64,000 nucleotides of DNA from Eucommia ulmoides (GCA_016647705.1 CM028326.1:26846901-26910900), one strand, 5' to 3'. Shown: positions 23,179 to 35,460, numbered from the stretch's first letter. Translations and numbers: made by a program. Notes: generated by a model from the sequence alone, not told the origin.

Positions 23179-24027
23179 TGTCACACCCCACCCCGGCACT
23201 TGTCACCCGAGGTCGGGCGAGGCGTCAACCTAACGTCACCTGACCCATCGACGCATATTCATCCATATGTCCATACGTACCTACTCGCGCTACTGTAAAT
23301 TTTTCTTCTTTCTTTCCAACACTATATATAAAATTACTCTTTCCAAAATTAGGGAATATACTAGTCCCAAATATTCACAACTAAAAACACGAAAATACCT
23401 TAACCTTTCAGGGTTTACATCCGACCGGCTCACCTCTAGAACGACACTACCTCCAGACTCTACCTAGTGTTAGTAGTGGACCAACTCCTAACCGCAATAC
23501 CTACACCCCAAAATTTCTTATCGGTGTATTGTCTTCATAATAAAAATATTACATGGATCAAGTATAAATAATAAATATCATGCCTTGAAATATAAAATGA
23601 CGAAATCACATACCCGGTTCCATTTTCACCAATGAAATGAAATGATATACTAATAATATATACCACACTCCACATGTGGAGACAATTTCTCTCTATCCAC
23701 ATTGTAAAGAAATAATATATATAAAAACACCAAATAAAAATATAATATACCCACATACCATACTGAAATCCAGTTTCCTCTATCACAAATGAAATAAACA
23801 AATGTATATAACCAATATCTGATCCATACATTTGAAAATCAACCACCCGATTATTTTAGATCAAACAACCCAAATATTTTATATCGGCCCGTCCAAGTAA
23901 TTTAGACGCACTAGTCTCACATCTCAACACATGATAAAATATCTCACCCGTCAACCAAAATAATATATATTTATACACCAATCATTTTAAAGTAATATGT
24001 ATCAAAACTGAATCAATCCAGTTAAAG

Positions 24028-24029
<2 letters not shown>

Positions 24030-24107
<78 letters not shown>
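24030..24107. repeat. (TA)39 microsatellite
   Basis: A 78-bp uninterrupted TA run inside the solo LTR. Confidence 0.95.
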
Positions 24108-24111
<4 letters not shown>

Positions 24112-24232
24112 AACCAGTTCCTCGTATACGACAAAACACCACAACACCCTCTGCCTAGCCATAGGATCGTTTTAACCTCACGATCGGGAGTTGCAACGGT
24201 ACTGTACCACCTGTAGGATTTGCCTTCCTAAT

Positions 24233-24560
24233 GGGTCACAACACTCTGCCAGACTATGCCAAGCAGATAATCACCACTCTGCAGGACTATGCCAAATAGA
24301 TAATCACCATTCTGCCTTATTATGCCAAACAAATAATCGTCACTCTGTCGGACTATGCCAAGCAGATAATCACCACTCTGCCGGACTATGCCAAGCAGAT
24401 AATTGCCACTCTGCCGGACTATACCAAGCAGATAATTGCCACTCTGCTAGACTATACCAAACATATAATCGTCACTCTGTCGGACTATGACAAGAAAATA
24501 ATCACCACTTTATCGGACAATGCCAAACAGATAATCACCACTCTGCCGGAGCAGATAAAT
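24233..24560 (-). repeat. ~33-bp hairpin minisatellite in solo LTR
   Basis: About ten units of CACTCTGCCGGACTATGCC followed by AAGCAGATAAT. In intact units TCTGC pairs with GCAGA across a 13-base loop; the last unit has the short form TCTGC-CGGA-GCAGA. Several units have lost pairing. It is homologous in position to the UUCG array at 1040-1243. Confidence 0.8.
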
Positions 24561-26126
24561 ACTATGGCATAGTCAGACCCAACTCCAATTTTCATCTCAA
24601 CAACAAATGACTTTGTCCACAATCAATTTCCATTCCTTTACAAAACCAATGCGATTCACAATTTCACAAACACCCAAAACCGCTTGATCCATATAAGTTA
24701 CAAATTCGTCCAGTTTTAGGCAAACACATTTTTTCATCATATATATGAAAATAGATTTTTGTATTTTACTAGAAGACAATACACTCACCTAACTATCTGC
24801 TCTGAACAACTTTTACTGACTACCCTGTATCGTTACTCCGGTGCCTACGAACCTAATAGTGACAGGGCCTAAATTAATATTTTCGGTAAAAATAACCTAA
24901 TCATGCAATGTAGGCCCTACATTCCATAATTTATCATTTCCCACATTTTATTATGAAATATTACTATTCGACTAGTATTGCTCCCTTAAAGTTTACTATA
25001 TAAACTTTATTCATGTCAACGGTCTTAATATTTATTATTGCCATTTCGACATTTTAGGGCTAGTAATTTAATTTAACAATCATAAAATTTAATGAGAAAC
25101 GTTACTCATTCCGAAACAGTTGTCAATTTCCTTAAAAATTTCTTAATTTTTGCTCTTGATCCCATCGCCTCGATGAAAGATCCACCGCTGAGGCGCACAT
25201 CCTCATTTCCTTCTGCTATGCATACTGATCCTCCACCGTTGCAGCGAACGTCTTTCCGTAGCGACGAACAAGCTACAGATTTATTTTTTTGCTTCCTTGA
25301 CCTTCCACCGCCGCGGCGACGGATCGCACCGTCGCGGCAAACATGCGACAAATCCCATTCTTGTTTCACTCAATTCCTACCGCCGCGGCGAACGCCTCAC
25401 TACTGCGGCAATGGTCATCTTTCTCTCCTGCTCTGTTTTGAGCTCAGCCGCTACTCTCCCTCTTTCTTTCTCTCCTCAACAACTCCGATCACCGTCTTCT
25501 GAACGTCCATACACACACACACATTGATGGACACCACATACACACACCATAACAATTGAACATACATATACACACACACACACAACCATACACCCACCGG
25601 AGGAACACACCCACACCGACAACCCTTATGCATACCCACACGATCACCGGCAACAAAATTGATGAACGGCATACACGCAGACATACTGCTAAACACCCGC
25701 ACACACAACAACACACACACAGCTTGCAGACCTTCTGAACACCCACACAGATGCACCAACCGGAAACTCACGGCGATGATCCCATACCACTAGAGCAGCA
25801 TCCACTGCCGGAGAAACACACCCACACAAATAATCAACCAAAACACACACCCGCTTGCCGAAACAGACACACACAAGAAGCATACACACATATAGACAAA
25901 ATATGCAACCCACCGTCGGTGAACCCTACACGATCAGTGACAGAACAACCCACACCGTCGGACTTCTCTCTCTTTTCCTTTCTCTCATCATTTCTCAATT
26001 GTTTTTCATTCTTCTTGAGGGTGTGGATATATATATATATGTGTGTCTGTGTGTGTTTATGTGTGACAAAAAGGGGCCGACCAAGTGGCCGTTTTCTCCT
26101 CCGCTCATTTCTTCCACCGCCTCTCT

Positions 26127-26140
26127 CTATATATAAAATA
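26127..26140 (-). promoter_or_regulatory. TATA box of solo Tekay LTR
   Basis: Minus-strand TATTTTATATATAG. Equivalents TTATATATAGGG (41829-41840), TATATATAGGG (49387-49397) and ATATATAGCC (61759-61768) occur at the same place in the other Tekay LTRs, about 150-350 bp from the sense 5' end. Confidence 0.6.
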
Positions 26141-26336
26141 GTTAATTTATACCCACCTCCCCTCCATCTTTGTTAAGATATTAATTAAACCCAACGAATA
26201 TTTTGATATTTTTCAAATTATAAATTAACCCCTCAAAATTTTAATTAAACAATAAATAACACTATTCACTCTGTTATTTTCGAATGTGCTCCAATGTGAC
26301 TCAAATTGTATGTATAAGAAAAATTAAGGTTTTACA

Positions 26337-27540
26337 GTCCTAATCCAGATGGCCATGCTCCATATGGTCCTGCTGCAGTTGGTCCTCCAAAGGACTGTTG
26401 TGCTCCAAACATAGGATGTCCTGTAAAGTGTGGCTGAGCACTGTACGGCTGCTAGTATCCGTGATGAGATGACTGCATAAACTGAAATATTTGTTCCACA
26501 TTCCTTGTGATTTTTCCAAATCTAACTTCCATGTTCATATTCATTTGAACCATTTTATTTTCTAGCCCAGTCATCCGATCATCCATTAAATCCGCATGTA
26601 TCCTTAGATCATCAATCCGATCATGGAGAAAATCCATCTTCTGATCTATGCTCACTTCTTCTTCATTTTCTTCTTCCTTGCCTACATTATGCATTCTCTG
26701 TCTTTTCTGATTCCTCTTCTTTACCCATCTATTTCCTTTGTACTCATATCCCATTAACGAAGCGTTCCCAACATTTATCCATCCAGGTGTAATTGTCATA
26801 AACATTTGCTCATCAGGATCAATCATGACTCCAAAGTGATCAAACAACCTTTGGAGTGCATCAACATAGGGTAGTATTCCAGAGGGTTTCTAAACATGAT
26901 ACTTCATATGGTCTATCATGATATGAGCTAAATCCAATTTTCTCCCTTCAACAATCTCATTCATCAAATACAGATCAAAATAATTTACATTAGCATGACT
27001 TCCCCCTCTAGACACAACCGAATAGGTCAGCACCAAATAAAGGAATCGATGCTCAATAGATAATGATCCTGCTTTGTCTCCCTCTAAATCAAATTTCTCA
27101 GAAATTGCCCTTCTATTGAAATTTATCGAAAGCCAATGAGAGGTATTGTACGGAACTACACCTCCTCTAGGTATTTCCAAAATATCACATAATAACCCCT
27201 TATCAAACCGGATTTCTTTTCCTTTCACATAGGATAAAATTGAAATATTATTGTAAGTGAGATTGTTGTAAAACATTCTCACCCATACCGGCATCCACTC
27301 ATTCCTTTGGATAACAAAATCAACCCACCCCAAATTCCTAAAATATCCTTTAATATCAATATTTTTCTATTTCAAATCAACAAAATCAATAGGTTTGCAA
27401 CCTAAAACCTTTCAATTGACAAACTTCTCATTATATTTTTTCTCATCCTCTTCCTTTCGAAAAAATACATTGTCAAATGTAGCCCTATTAGCACGATTCT
27501 TGATTCTAGGATTTTTTCACACAAATCTATAACAACTCAA
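26337..27540 (-). pseudogene. Copia-2 Sirevirus-type env-like ORF
   Basis: Reading leftward, the minus strand shows an N-terminal basic segment, the domain seen in plant Sirevirus env-like proteins and 'putative plant transposon protein' families (MFYNNLTYNN, GKEIRF, DILEIPRGG, L-Y-L-M-N-E-I-V-E-G-R-K-L-D-L, then LFDHFGVMID), a K/R-rich segment, an acidic coiled-coil-like region (about 26500-26650), and a Q/P/G-rich tail. In-frame stops lie at about 27310-27420, near 26890 and at 26449-26451 (CAG to TAG). The tail continues beyond the solo LTR to 23058. No clear signal peptide was seen. It sits downstream of gag with no pol between. Confidence 0.7.
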
Positions 27541-27802
27541 CAAAATATCTCAAGAAATTTAGTCTAAACCAAGAACCAACCGAAACCCTAGAATTTAGAG
27601 AAGATCAACCTTGTTTTTCGCGAGTAATCAGCCTCCAACACACAGATCCGAGCCTTAGACCTTTTGATTCAACCAAAAATTCTTCTAATCCGAGCCAAAA
27701 TAAACTAATTTTGTGAGATTTAGGCTTGAATAAACTTGGAAGATGAAAGGTTTTAGAGCTGAAGGGTTTTTAGTTTCGGATGAAATGAAATAAACAAGTC
27801 AT

Positions 27803-27814
27803 AGTATTTATATC
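27803..27814 (-). promoter_or_regulatory. Candidate internal promoter of the env-like ORF
   Basis: Minus-strand GATATAAATACT, about 270 bp upstream of the env-like ORF. Just upstream are three GTCGAC-type sites (27827-27842) and the near-palindrome GTTGACTCATGAGTCGAC (about 27891-27908). Downstream is a leader-like CT-rich stretch with TTAGGGTTTCGG. The same GTCGAC core recurs in the LTR U3. Confidence 0.5.
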
Positions 27815-28099
27815 CCGACATGATTAGTCGACAAGGCAGTCGACAGATGAACGCAGCGTGACTCTCGATATTCCTACTTGAAATTGTCGGTTGACTCATG
27901 AGTCGACTACTCATTCTGAGTTGTTTGATTTTGTGTATTTAAATCTAATTTGATTAACTTAGCTAAATTTTTTACCTCTTATTTTGATCCACATATATTT
28001 AAAAAATATTAATTACTCACACATTTAAACACACACACACACACATATTGCAAACATCTAAATTTTAAAATGAACAGGCTCAATCTCCCTTACAAAATT

Positions 28100-29440
28100 A
28101 ATAAACTTAAACTTAAGAAATTTTGACATACCTAAATCATCTTTGGGAGCAAGTGGTGTGTGTACCTTTGGTGGATTACTAATTTCTGACTTAGTATCAT
28201 TTAGCTCCACTAATGCTTGATTTTTCACCTTAATTTATTCCTTCTTAGGTATAGCAATTCTTTGAACTAATTCAGTAAGAACTTCTTTACCTTTGTTTGG
28301 TGCTTCATGCTGCTTTGACACAACTTTGTAAATGAACTTTTTCTTTTACTGGTATCTTTCCATTGGTTGTGGATAAGCTATGTTAGCTCTCACATATTGA
28401 GCTTGTTGTTTCTGTACTCTTGTATTTGGCATGTGCTGATTCTTCTTATTAGGTACATTTAACCTTGGTTCCCTCTTTGGTAGGGCATATTCATTGTACC
28501 TTCTTGTCTGTTCAAATTTCTTTGTCGGCACGTAGTCTTCATTATACCTTTGTCTGAATCTCTGATTTGTACCTGCACCAAAATTTTCTCTTTTTGGTAT
28601 CCAATTAATTCTGGATCTGACAGGGTAACCATGTAATAAATAACAAGAGTTTTCATAATGAACTAATTTACCACAGTAAAAACATTTAATAGTGTTACCA
28701 TACCTCTTCGAATAGTCAGTGTTTCTTACGAGAGCATAATATTGTCTGCGATTTTGAGAAGCAACTTTAGTAACTATTGGTTTTTCAACAGATTTAGTAC
28801 TCTCAACATCCTAGAATTTATCTATTACTTCTTTAAGCTCCTTTTGAGTCTTCTCAAGTAACCGTTCATTGGTGCTAACGTTTACCTGTAGACCAAAATT
28901 CTTTTTATGCATAAATTCAAGATCATTCTTAAGAATTTGGCACTCATTTTCAACATAATGGATTTTCACACGAGCTCTATCAAGCTCACACCTTGTATTG
29001 TCCAATTCAATACTCATGGCCTTATTCAAGGTTTCAAGATTTTTTCTTTTAAATTCATTATGTTGAAGATCATAAAAATCATTTTTCAAAACCTCAGTCT
29101 CATCCTCAAGATACTCAATTGTATCACACAACTTACTGATTTCAGATAAAGCATTTTTAAATTCAATATTTTAAAAATATTTGTCCAAATCCTTTGTCTT
29201 GAGAGATTTGACAGTACTAAGCTTCTTATTTTCAAGAGTAGAAATTTTTTGCTCTAGTTTAAAATTTTATTTTTCAAAAACATACGTAAGAGCAATAAGC
29301 ATCTCAATAGCCTTATCTGCATTCTCATTATTGCAAATTATATCAGTCTCATGATCAAAACAATGACTATTAGAAAAAGCAGAATTAACAGTAGTACACA
29401 TAACTTCAGAATCAAAACACTCCATGTGATCGTGTTTAGC
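28100..29440 (-). pseudogene. Copia-2 gag remnant (coiled coil and zinc knuckle)
   Basis: Reading leftward: a long Glu/Lys/Asn/Leu-rich coiled-coil-like region (28811-29131 is the longest open piece), a linker, the nucleocapsid CCHC knuckle C-FY-C-GKLV-H-YENS-C (28643-28684), and a basic Q/R/N-rich tail. This is the organisation of Sirevirus gag C-termini. Stops and frameshifts split it into at least four frames. No protease, integrase or reverse transcriptase follows, so pol has been lost. Confidence 0.7.
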
Positions 29441-29464
29441 TATACTGTGAAGTATATCGAACTA

Positions 29465-29484
29465 AAACCAGCTCTGATGCCAAT
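29465..29484 (-). other. Copia-2 primer binding site (tRNA-iMet)
   Basis: Minus-strand ATTGGCATCAGAGCTGG directly after the LTR end at 29485, a close match to the TGGTATCAGAGC primer site used by Sireviruses. Confidence 0.8.
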
Positions 29485-31473
29485 TGTTGGTCCAGTGGAA
29501 TACCAAAGAGGGGGGGTGAATTGGACAATTAAAAAATTATCAGAATAATAACTTTAATAAATCAAATAATTAATTTTAATTCTAAATTAATTATTATTTT
29601 TATATCACAGTGGAATTATCAACTCAACTAAGTGCACACAAAACAACAATAATAAAATAAAGATTGCAGCACACCAAAAATTTATACTGGTTCACCAAGC
29701 TACTCTTGGCTAATCCAGTCATTCGAGCCCCACGGAGAGTCGCACCCACTAAAACTCAAGATCCCTTTAAAGGTAGGAACCAAACCCTCACAACCATTTT
29801 TTTACAGGCTCAGAATCAACCTTTACAAAATCCTTTTCACAGGTTAAGAAAGATCCTCTACTTTTTACAGGCTAAAGAATAACCTAATTCGTTTTAACAC
29901 AAAGGCAAAATAATCAAAACCTCACCAACACTCCAAATATTCTTTTACCCAGTAAGGATTGAACCGTTACAAAATTCACACAAATCAATTCTATCCAAGA
30001 AGAATTACTACCTCAATCTCTTTACAGGAAAACACTGAAATCGGCTACCCTTTGATTAAATACCCCAAACAGTATTTAATCCATCATACTACTTACCAAT
30101 ACAAATTGATAAGCAAATTATCTTACTCGGAGCTTCTACCACCGATAAATTAAAACTTGATTAATATCCCAAAACTAGTGATAGAAATATATGAGATAGT
30201 CAAAATCTGATTTTTCACAAAAGATGGGTAGCACGTAATTTAACACGTAATCATATTTAAGAAATTGTTTATAAAATATTTTCTTCAATAAAAATCAAAA
30301 ACAATTTCTAAAGATCAATTTCTAAAAATTAAACAAGTAATACAATATAGAAAGTAATTGAAAATATCTCACCCGGAATCCACTGAAAAATAATTAAAAC
30401 GTAGTTACTTGAGATCCGGTAGCAACAATGATTCTCAAGATTGTCTCTTAGAATAGCTCTCACAAAATCTCAGTATGATATCTATTAGAAAAGCTCAAGT
30501 TTGATATCTTGATTTCTTAATCTCTCTTAGCCACTCTTAATGATATAAAAAACGCAGGTCTATATATATGAGATATAAATCACCTCTCTAACGGCTAGTT
30601 CCCATATATCATGACACTTAAATGCTCTCTTAGACCACTTATATCATTATGATTTCATTTTGATTCAATTAATTTAATTATAGCTTTTAAATTTCTCAAT
30701 TAAGTCCCCCAAATATTTCTCAATCTCAATAGAAACAATTTTATGTACCAAATTGAGAAACATTAAAACTTAATGAACCAAATCAATAGGAATTAAATAA
30801 TAGGTATAATATATCTTAAATATCATAAAATCCCTAAAATCTCTCACAAATGCCAACCAAAAACCACAACTTTTAGATAGGAATTCGGAATTCCAAAATA
30901 TCCAGAAACTGACACACCAGTCGACCGACCAGTCGACTGCTCGATTCAAGATGTAGCCAAGACAAAGCTTCTGTACCCATCGGTCGACCTATCTGTCGAC
31001 TTAGAAATTCAGAGAGTTTTATTTCTCTTGACCAGTCGACTTACCTGTCAACTTAGAGATTCAAAGAGTTTGTCTACTTTGTCCGGTCGACTTACCAGTC
31101 GATTGAGAGATAGAGAGAGTTTGCCTTATATGCTTCGATCGACTTCCCAGTCGACTTAAAGATACTGAATCTCTTTTCTAAACTCGTTTTTAACACATTC
31201 GCATTTACATTTTCGTCCCTTTAACCATTTTCTTTTTTTACTTAGCTCGACTAAATACTTAACTCGAATTTTAATCAATTGTAAATATTTCTTTTTCAAT
31301 TACACATAGGAGGAAATAATTTAACTAATTAGGATCCTATTAAAAATACACATATTTATAAAAATCATTTAAAAATATTTTTGTGTCTTGTGTGATCCTA
31401 ATAACACTTAAATAAACTATTAGTCCTACAAAAAAACATCAATATTTAATTATCCATCAAAATCTTAGGATCA
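29485..31473 (-). mobile_element. Copia-2 5' LTR
   Basis: TGTTGGTCCAGTGGAATACC to AATCTTAGGATCA, 1989 bp, colinear with 20337-22452 except for the 124-bp segment missing near 31401. The U3 has repeated CAGTCGACT/GGTCGACTTACC motifs (30915-31160). The Athila-1 gag resumes at 31474. Confidence 0.85.
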
Positions 31474-32750
31474 CCACACGCCTTGATCAACATTGTTCAA
31501 CAGAACCAATATGGTGAGAATCTTCACGAGGATCCAAACATCCATCTGGGTACATTCTTGGAGATATGTGACACTGTGAAGATCAATGGAGTCGCGGAGG
31601 ATGTCATTCGGCTAAGGCTATTCCCATTTTTCCTTCGAGATAGAGCTAGAGGTTGGTTTCAATCCGTCCAACCGAGGAGTATCTCAACTTTGGAAGAACT
31701 AGCTCAATGGTTCCTCACTAAGTTATTTTCCCATCAAAGACATCACAATTCAGAGGTGAGATTGCTCAATTTTGCTAACAAGATTATGAAGCACTCTTTG
31801 AGGCAGGAGAGCGATTTAAGGATTTGTTGAGAAAATGCTCCCAACACGGGTATCAAGATTGGTTTCAAATCCAACTCTTCTACAATGGGTTGGATGGACA
31901 GACGAGAACGATCGTGGACGCTGTATCTGGAGGTTTTCTGTTATCCAAAACTCTTGACTTGGCTTATGCTATTGGAGAAGATGGTGGCCAATAACTATCA
32001 ATGGCCAATGAGCAAAACGTGGGACGGAAGGCAGTACCTATTCTTGAGGCTGATCCTCTTGCTACCTTATCGACCCAAGTGTTAAAACTCACGAAGCAAC
32101 TCGTCGCTTTCCCCACTAGAGACGCCTCTTCAAGTTGGGAAATGGAAAATGTGGCAAGTACTTTGCAACCAGGGGTTGATAGTGAGTTCGAAGAATGCCA
32201 TTTTTCCAACAACTGGGCCTATACCTTTAGGCCTGCCAACAACATCCTAACTCATTATTACCCTGGGATTCGGAATCATGAAAATCTTTCTTATGCGAAC
32301 AATTATAATACTTTGCGACCTCCTCCCGGATACTCTTCGCAATTACAAGGATTTTAGCTGCAGCAACCAAGTCGTCCTTTACAACAACAACCGGTGGAAA
32401 AAAAATAAGCCATTTTTGGAAGATTTGCTCGACTCGTTTATGAAAGAAACATAAAATATTATGGGAGAAACGTATAATCATCTGAACAAGCATGAGACGC
32501 GTCTTAATAACATTAAGATGATGTGCACTAATACTAATTCGACACTAAAGTCTTTGGAAACCCAAATTGTTCAGCTTACTTATGCCATAAAGGGGCAAAC
32601 CTCGGTGAAGTTTCCAAGTGATATGAAAACTAACCCAAGGGATTGCAAAGCCATCGCTTTGAGAAGCGGAAAGGAAATCAAAGCAACAACACAAAAGGAG
32701 GACGCGTCAAAGGAGAAAATTGAAATTAAAAACAAATCTCATTTCGGATG
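31474..32750 (+). pseudogene. Athila-1 gag, central and C-terminal part
   Basis: The retrotrans-gag domain is clear: HLGTFLEICDTVKINGV, then VIRLRLFPFFLRDRARGW. After a frameshift near 31830 the frame continues with FYNGLDGQTRTI and NNYQWP (about 31995). Further on come RPPPGYSSQLQGF and, at 32640-32680, CKAIALRSGKE, all standard Athila gag landmarks. Stops or shifts at about 31830, 31990, 32355 and 32750 make it a pseudogene. Confidence 0.85.
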
Positions 32751-33165
32751 AGGAGAAAGAAGCTCAAAAGGCAAATCCAGGTTCCACCTCTTTTCCGGAC
32801 AATCCACCGATAATCACTCCACCTTTGCCATATCCGCAACGGTTTCAAAAGAAGAAATTGGATAACCAATTTGTACAATTTCTTGAAATTTTGAAGAAAA
32901 TCCATATCAATTTCCCGTTCGCTAATACATTAAAGCAAATGCCCAATTATGGGAAATTCTTGAAGGACATAATGACTAAAAAGAAGAAATTGGAAAAATA
33001 TGAGACCGTCAAGCTCACGGAGGAATGTAGTGCAATCCTTCAACGGAAGTTGCCCCAGAAGTTTAAAGATCCCAGAAGTTTCACCATTCTATGCACGATA
33101 GGGAAATCTCATTTTGAGAAGGCGCTTTGCGATCTTAGAGCAAGTATAAATCTCATGCCGTCATC
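32720..33165 (+). pseudogene. Athila-1 gag-pol linker and protease start
   Basis: PPLPYPQRFQKKKLDNQFVQ, then QMPNYGKFLKDIM and the retropepsin start ALCDLRASINLMP. The usual catalytic CDLGAS box reads CDLRAS, with the Gly next to the Asp replaced by Arg. Translation beyond 33165 enters an inserted LTR. The rest of the protease is at 39987-40145. Confidence 0.85.
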
Positions 33166-33747
33166 TGGTGACGGAATATTACGTCGCTACTTTCACCGCA
33201 AGTGTACGAGTTAAGTTTTAGTATAGATTGGGAGAATTAGAATTGTCGTATCCACATATGGATTGGTTGAGATTATTGTCGAGTACCGTAATTATTATAA
33301 TCTAATTTTATCTAAGCGATAAAAAATATAGTTTTTATAATAACATGTACTAATACTAAGTTAATTAATCTAATTATACTAATACTACTATATATGAGAT
33401 GTTTAGAAAAAAAGATTATCTAGGAATTAACTTCATTTTCAAAAACATGTTTGATTTCACTTAATTTACAATAACGGTGTTTATCCTATCCGACAATCTC
33501 TATATCGTAAACTCACTTACCACCTCGCCTGAGTGTAAGATGAGTGAATATTCAATTTTGCGTCAACGAAGGAGTCCCCCTCAACGTCTTAACGACACTA
33601 GGTCGCATGAGTCTTGCCCCAACGTTATGAGTTGCACACTTTTTAACTCTCTCCCGGGTTATTAAATCATCGCGTTGTGTTTACCCTAGTCCTAATTCGG
33701 GGTTACTTTTCTCTAGTGTCAAACCCCGTATTCTCAATATATCTAAA

Positions 33748-35460
33748 TAGTAGCGCGGGAAACACACGCTGCTACTTACACTCGCAAGTATACGAGGTCT
33801 AAGTTTTAATATAGTGTGATCGTTAAGATCGGGTTATCATATCCACAGGGATTGGTGTCGTTACTATCAAATACTGCGTTTGTCGTGACCTAACTTTATC
33901 TAGGCGAAAACAAATGTAATGAATTAATTAAACTAATACTAATATAACCTAAATTAACTACTCTAATATGCTAATATGTTTTAGGGTGAAAAATTTCCTA
34001 GGGATTAACGTGTTTACAAATACGTGTTCGATCTCGATTTACTCACGTTTACGTTGTTCGACCTATTTGACAATCTCGGTACGTAAACTCCACCGCCACC
34101 TCTTTCGAGTGTAAGATGGGGGAAAACATAACTTCGAGTCAACGTAGAAGTACCCCTCAATATCTTAATGACCCTAGGTCACGTGAGTCTCGCCCAGCGT
34201 CATTGATTGCACACAATCCAACTCCTTCCCGGGTTATTGGATCGTCGCGTTGTATTTACCCTATCGATAATCTCCATTCTAAAACTCCCTCGCCACCTCT
34301 TCCGAGTGTAAAACGAGGGATATAACGCAACTTCTAGTCAATGAAGAAGTCCCCCTCAATGTCTTAACGACCCTAGGTAGTGTGTGTCTTGCCCCACGTC
34401 ATCGATTGTCCATGATTCAAACCCCGACCGGGTTATAGAATCGTGGCATTTGTTTACCTAATCCGAATCTGGGGTTTGTCAAAACCTCGTATTCTTAATT
34501 TATCAATCCAAGCATAATAAACAAACAATACGATAAATACAATCAAACTACAAAGAACAGTCACAAACGAAACACCGAAATCATCCAAACAACGTATTTA
34601 TAAATATAGTGTTAATCCCTACTACAATCCATATTTAACTCATGGACATAGTCGTATAAACATGAAAGAACAAGCTAAACATGCTCACATGATCCTAAGA
34701 TAAATAAATAAGGAAAAACAATCGAAGAACTTAGCCTCGTCCGAAGATAAATCGCTAAGAATGCTCTACGATCGATTCGCCGTCTTCTCCACTTCGGGAC
34801 GTGAGCTCCACCTCTAAAATTCCTAACTATACCCTTAGATATAGCCTAAGGGGCTCAAAATGCCAAGGGGGCAAGAGAGTCACCGGCCAAGGGGGAGGAG
34901 AGGGGGTATTTATAGCAAAAATATCTCAACAATATCTAAAAATATCTCAAGACTATGCAGGGCAAATCCGCCTAGGTGGTGGATTCTTCGCCTAGGCGGA
35001 GTTAGGTCGGTTCGGTCTGATTGCCTAGGCGGTGGATTGGGAGAACATTCTGTTGGATTTCCGCCTGGGCAAAGAAAACTTCGCTTAGGCGAGCGGCTGT
35101 CAGTAGCCCATCTTCGTCTTCTGTTGGAATTCCGCCTAGGCGATAGAATCTTCGCCTAGGCGATTGTCCGTCAGTAACATTTTTCTCTTCTCAGCATCTT
35201 CACCGCTTAGGCGGTGGTCTGAACGCCTAAGCGGTGGGCCTATTTCATCTTTTAGCCTCCGAGCTTGTTTATCCACCGTAACTTCGAACCACTTTGGTTC
35301 GATCTCATCGTTTTAATTCTAATTTTCTATCTTTTTTCCCCCCCACACCTGATTTATACAAAAAGATAAAAACTAATTAAAACATAATAAAAATAACTAT
35401 AAATGTACTCGAAAACTAATAAATTTGGATTGGAAATATATAGGTTTTTCACATCTATCA
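33748..35460 (-). mobile_element. Non-autonomous Athila-type element, 3' LTR
   Basis: Begins TAGTAGCGCGGG (its partner begins TGGTAGCGCGGG) and ends TTTTTCACATCTATCA. 1713 bp. The preceding CTAAA (33743-33747) matches the one after 39172. It contains an internal ~197-bp duplication (34069-34460, each copy with CCACCTCTT(C/T)CGAGTGTAA), a TATA box (34903-34916) and CCTAGG palindromes (34965-35235). The purine-rich TTTGGGGGTAT (minus) next to 35461 is the polypurine tract. Confidence 0.85.
34903..34916 (-). promoter_or_regulatory. TATA box of non-autonomous element LTR
   Basis: Minus-strand GCTATAAATACCCC, just downstream (in sense) of the palindrome array. The same box is in the partner LTR near 38625-38637. 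Confidence 0.6.

Larger units (their letters stand above)
23179..26336 (-). mobile_element. Solo Tekay-type LTR in Copia-2
   Basis: A complete 3158-bp LTR from TGTCACACCCC to GGTTTTACA, flanked by perfect duplications GTCCT (23174-23178 and 26337-26341). The env-like reading frame of Copia-2 resumes across it. It has the family layout in sense order (right to left): TATA box near 26130, a long CA/GT-rich block (25500-25900), an AT-rich zone, hairpin minisatellite (24233-24560) and the (TA)n tract. Confidence 0.9.

Noticed and set aside
24191..24490. Repeat-containing ORF with H-S-A-G-L-C-Q-A-D-N units
   Set aside because: It is the hairpin minisatellite of the solo LTR read in one frame; the same array is not open in sister LTRs.
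24233..24560. CRISPR-like regular array
   Set aside because: Eukaryotic context, no unique spacers, units are adjacent diverged tandem copies within an LTR.
26337..27540. Evidence of a retrovirus because of the env-like ORF
   Set aside because: Env-like ORFs are a known feature of plant Sireviruses; no signal peptide or clear fusion/membrane segment is visible and the ORF carries stops.
20332..31478. Clear 5-bp target duplication for Copia-2
   Set aside because: The flanks CCCGG and CACGC agree in only three of five positions, and the gag frame does not join perfectly, so I do not claim it.
33166..33214. C-terminal extension of the Athila-1 protease frame
   Set aside because: This part reads into the inserted Athila-type LTR; the true continuation is at 39987.
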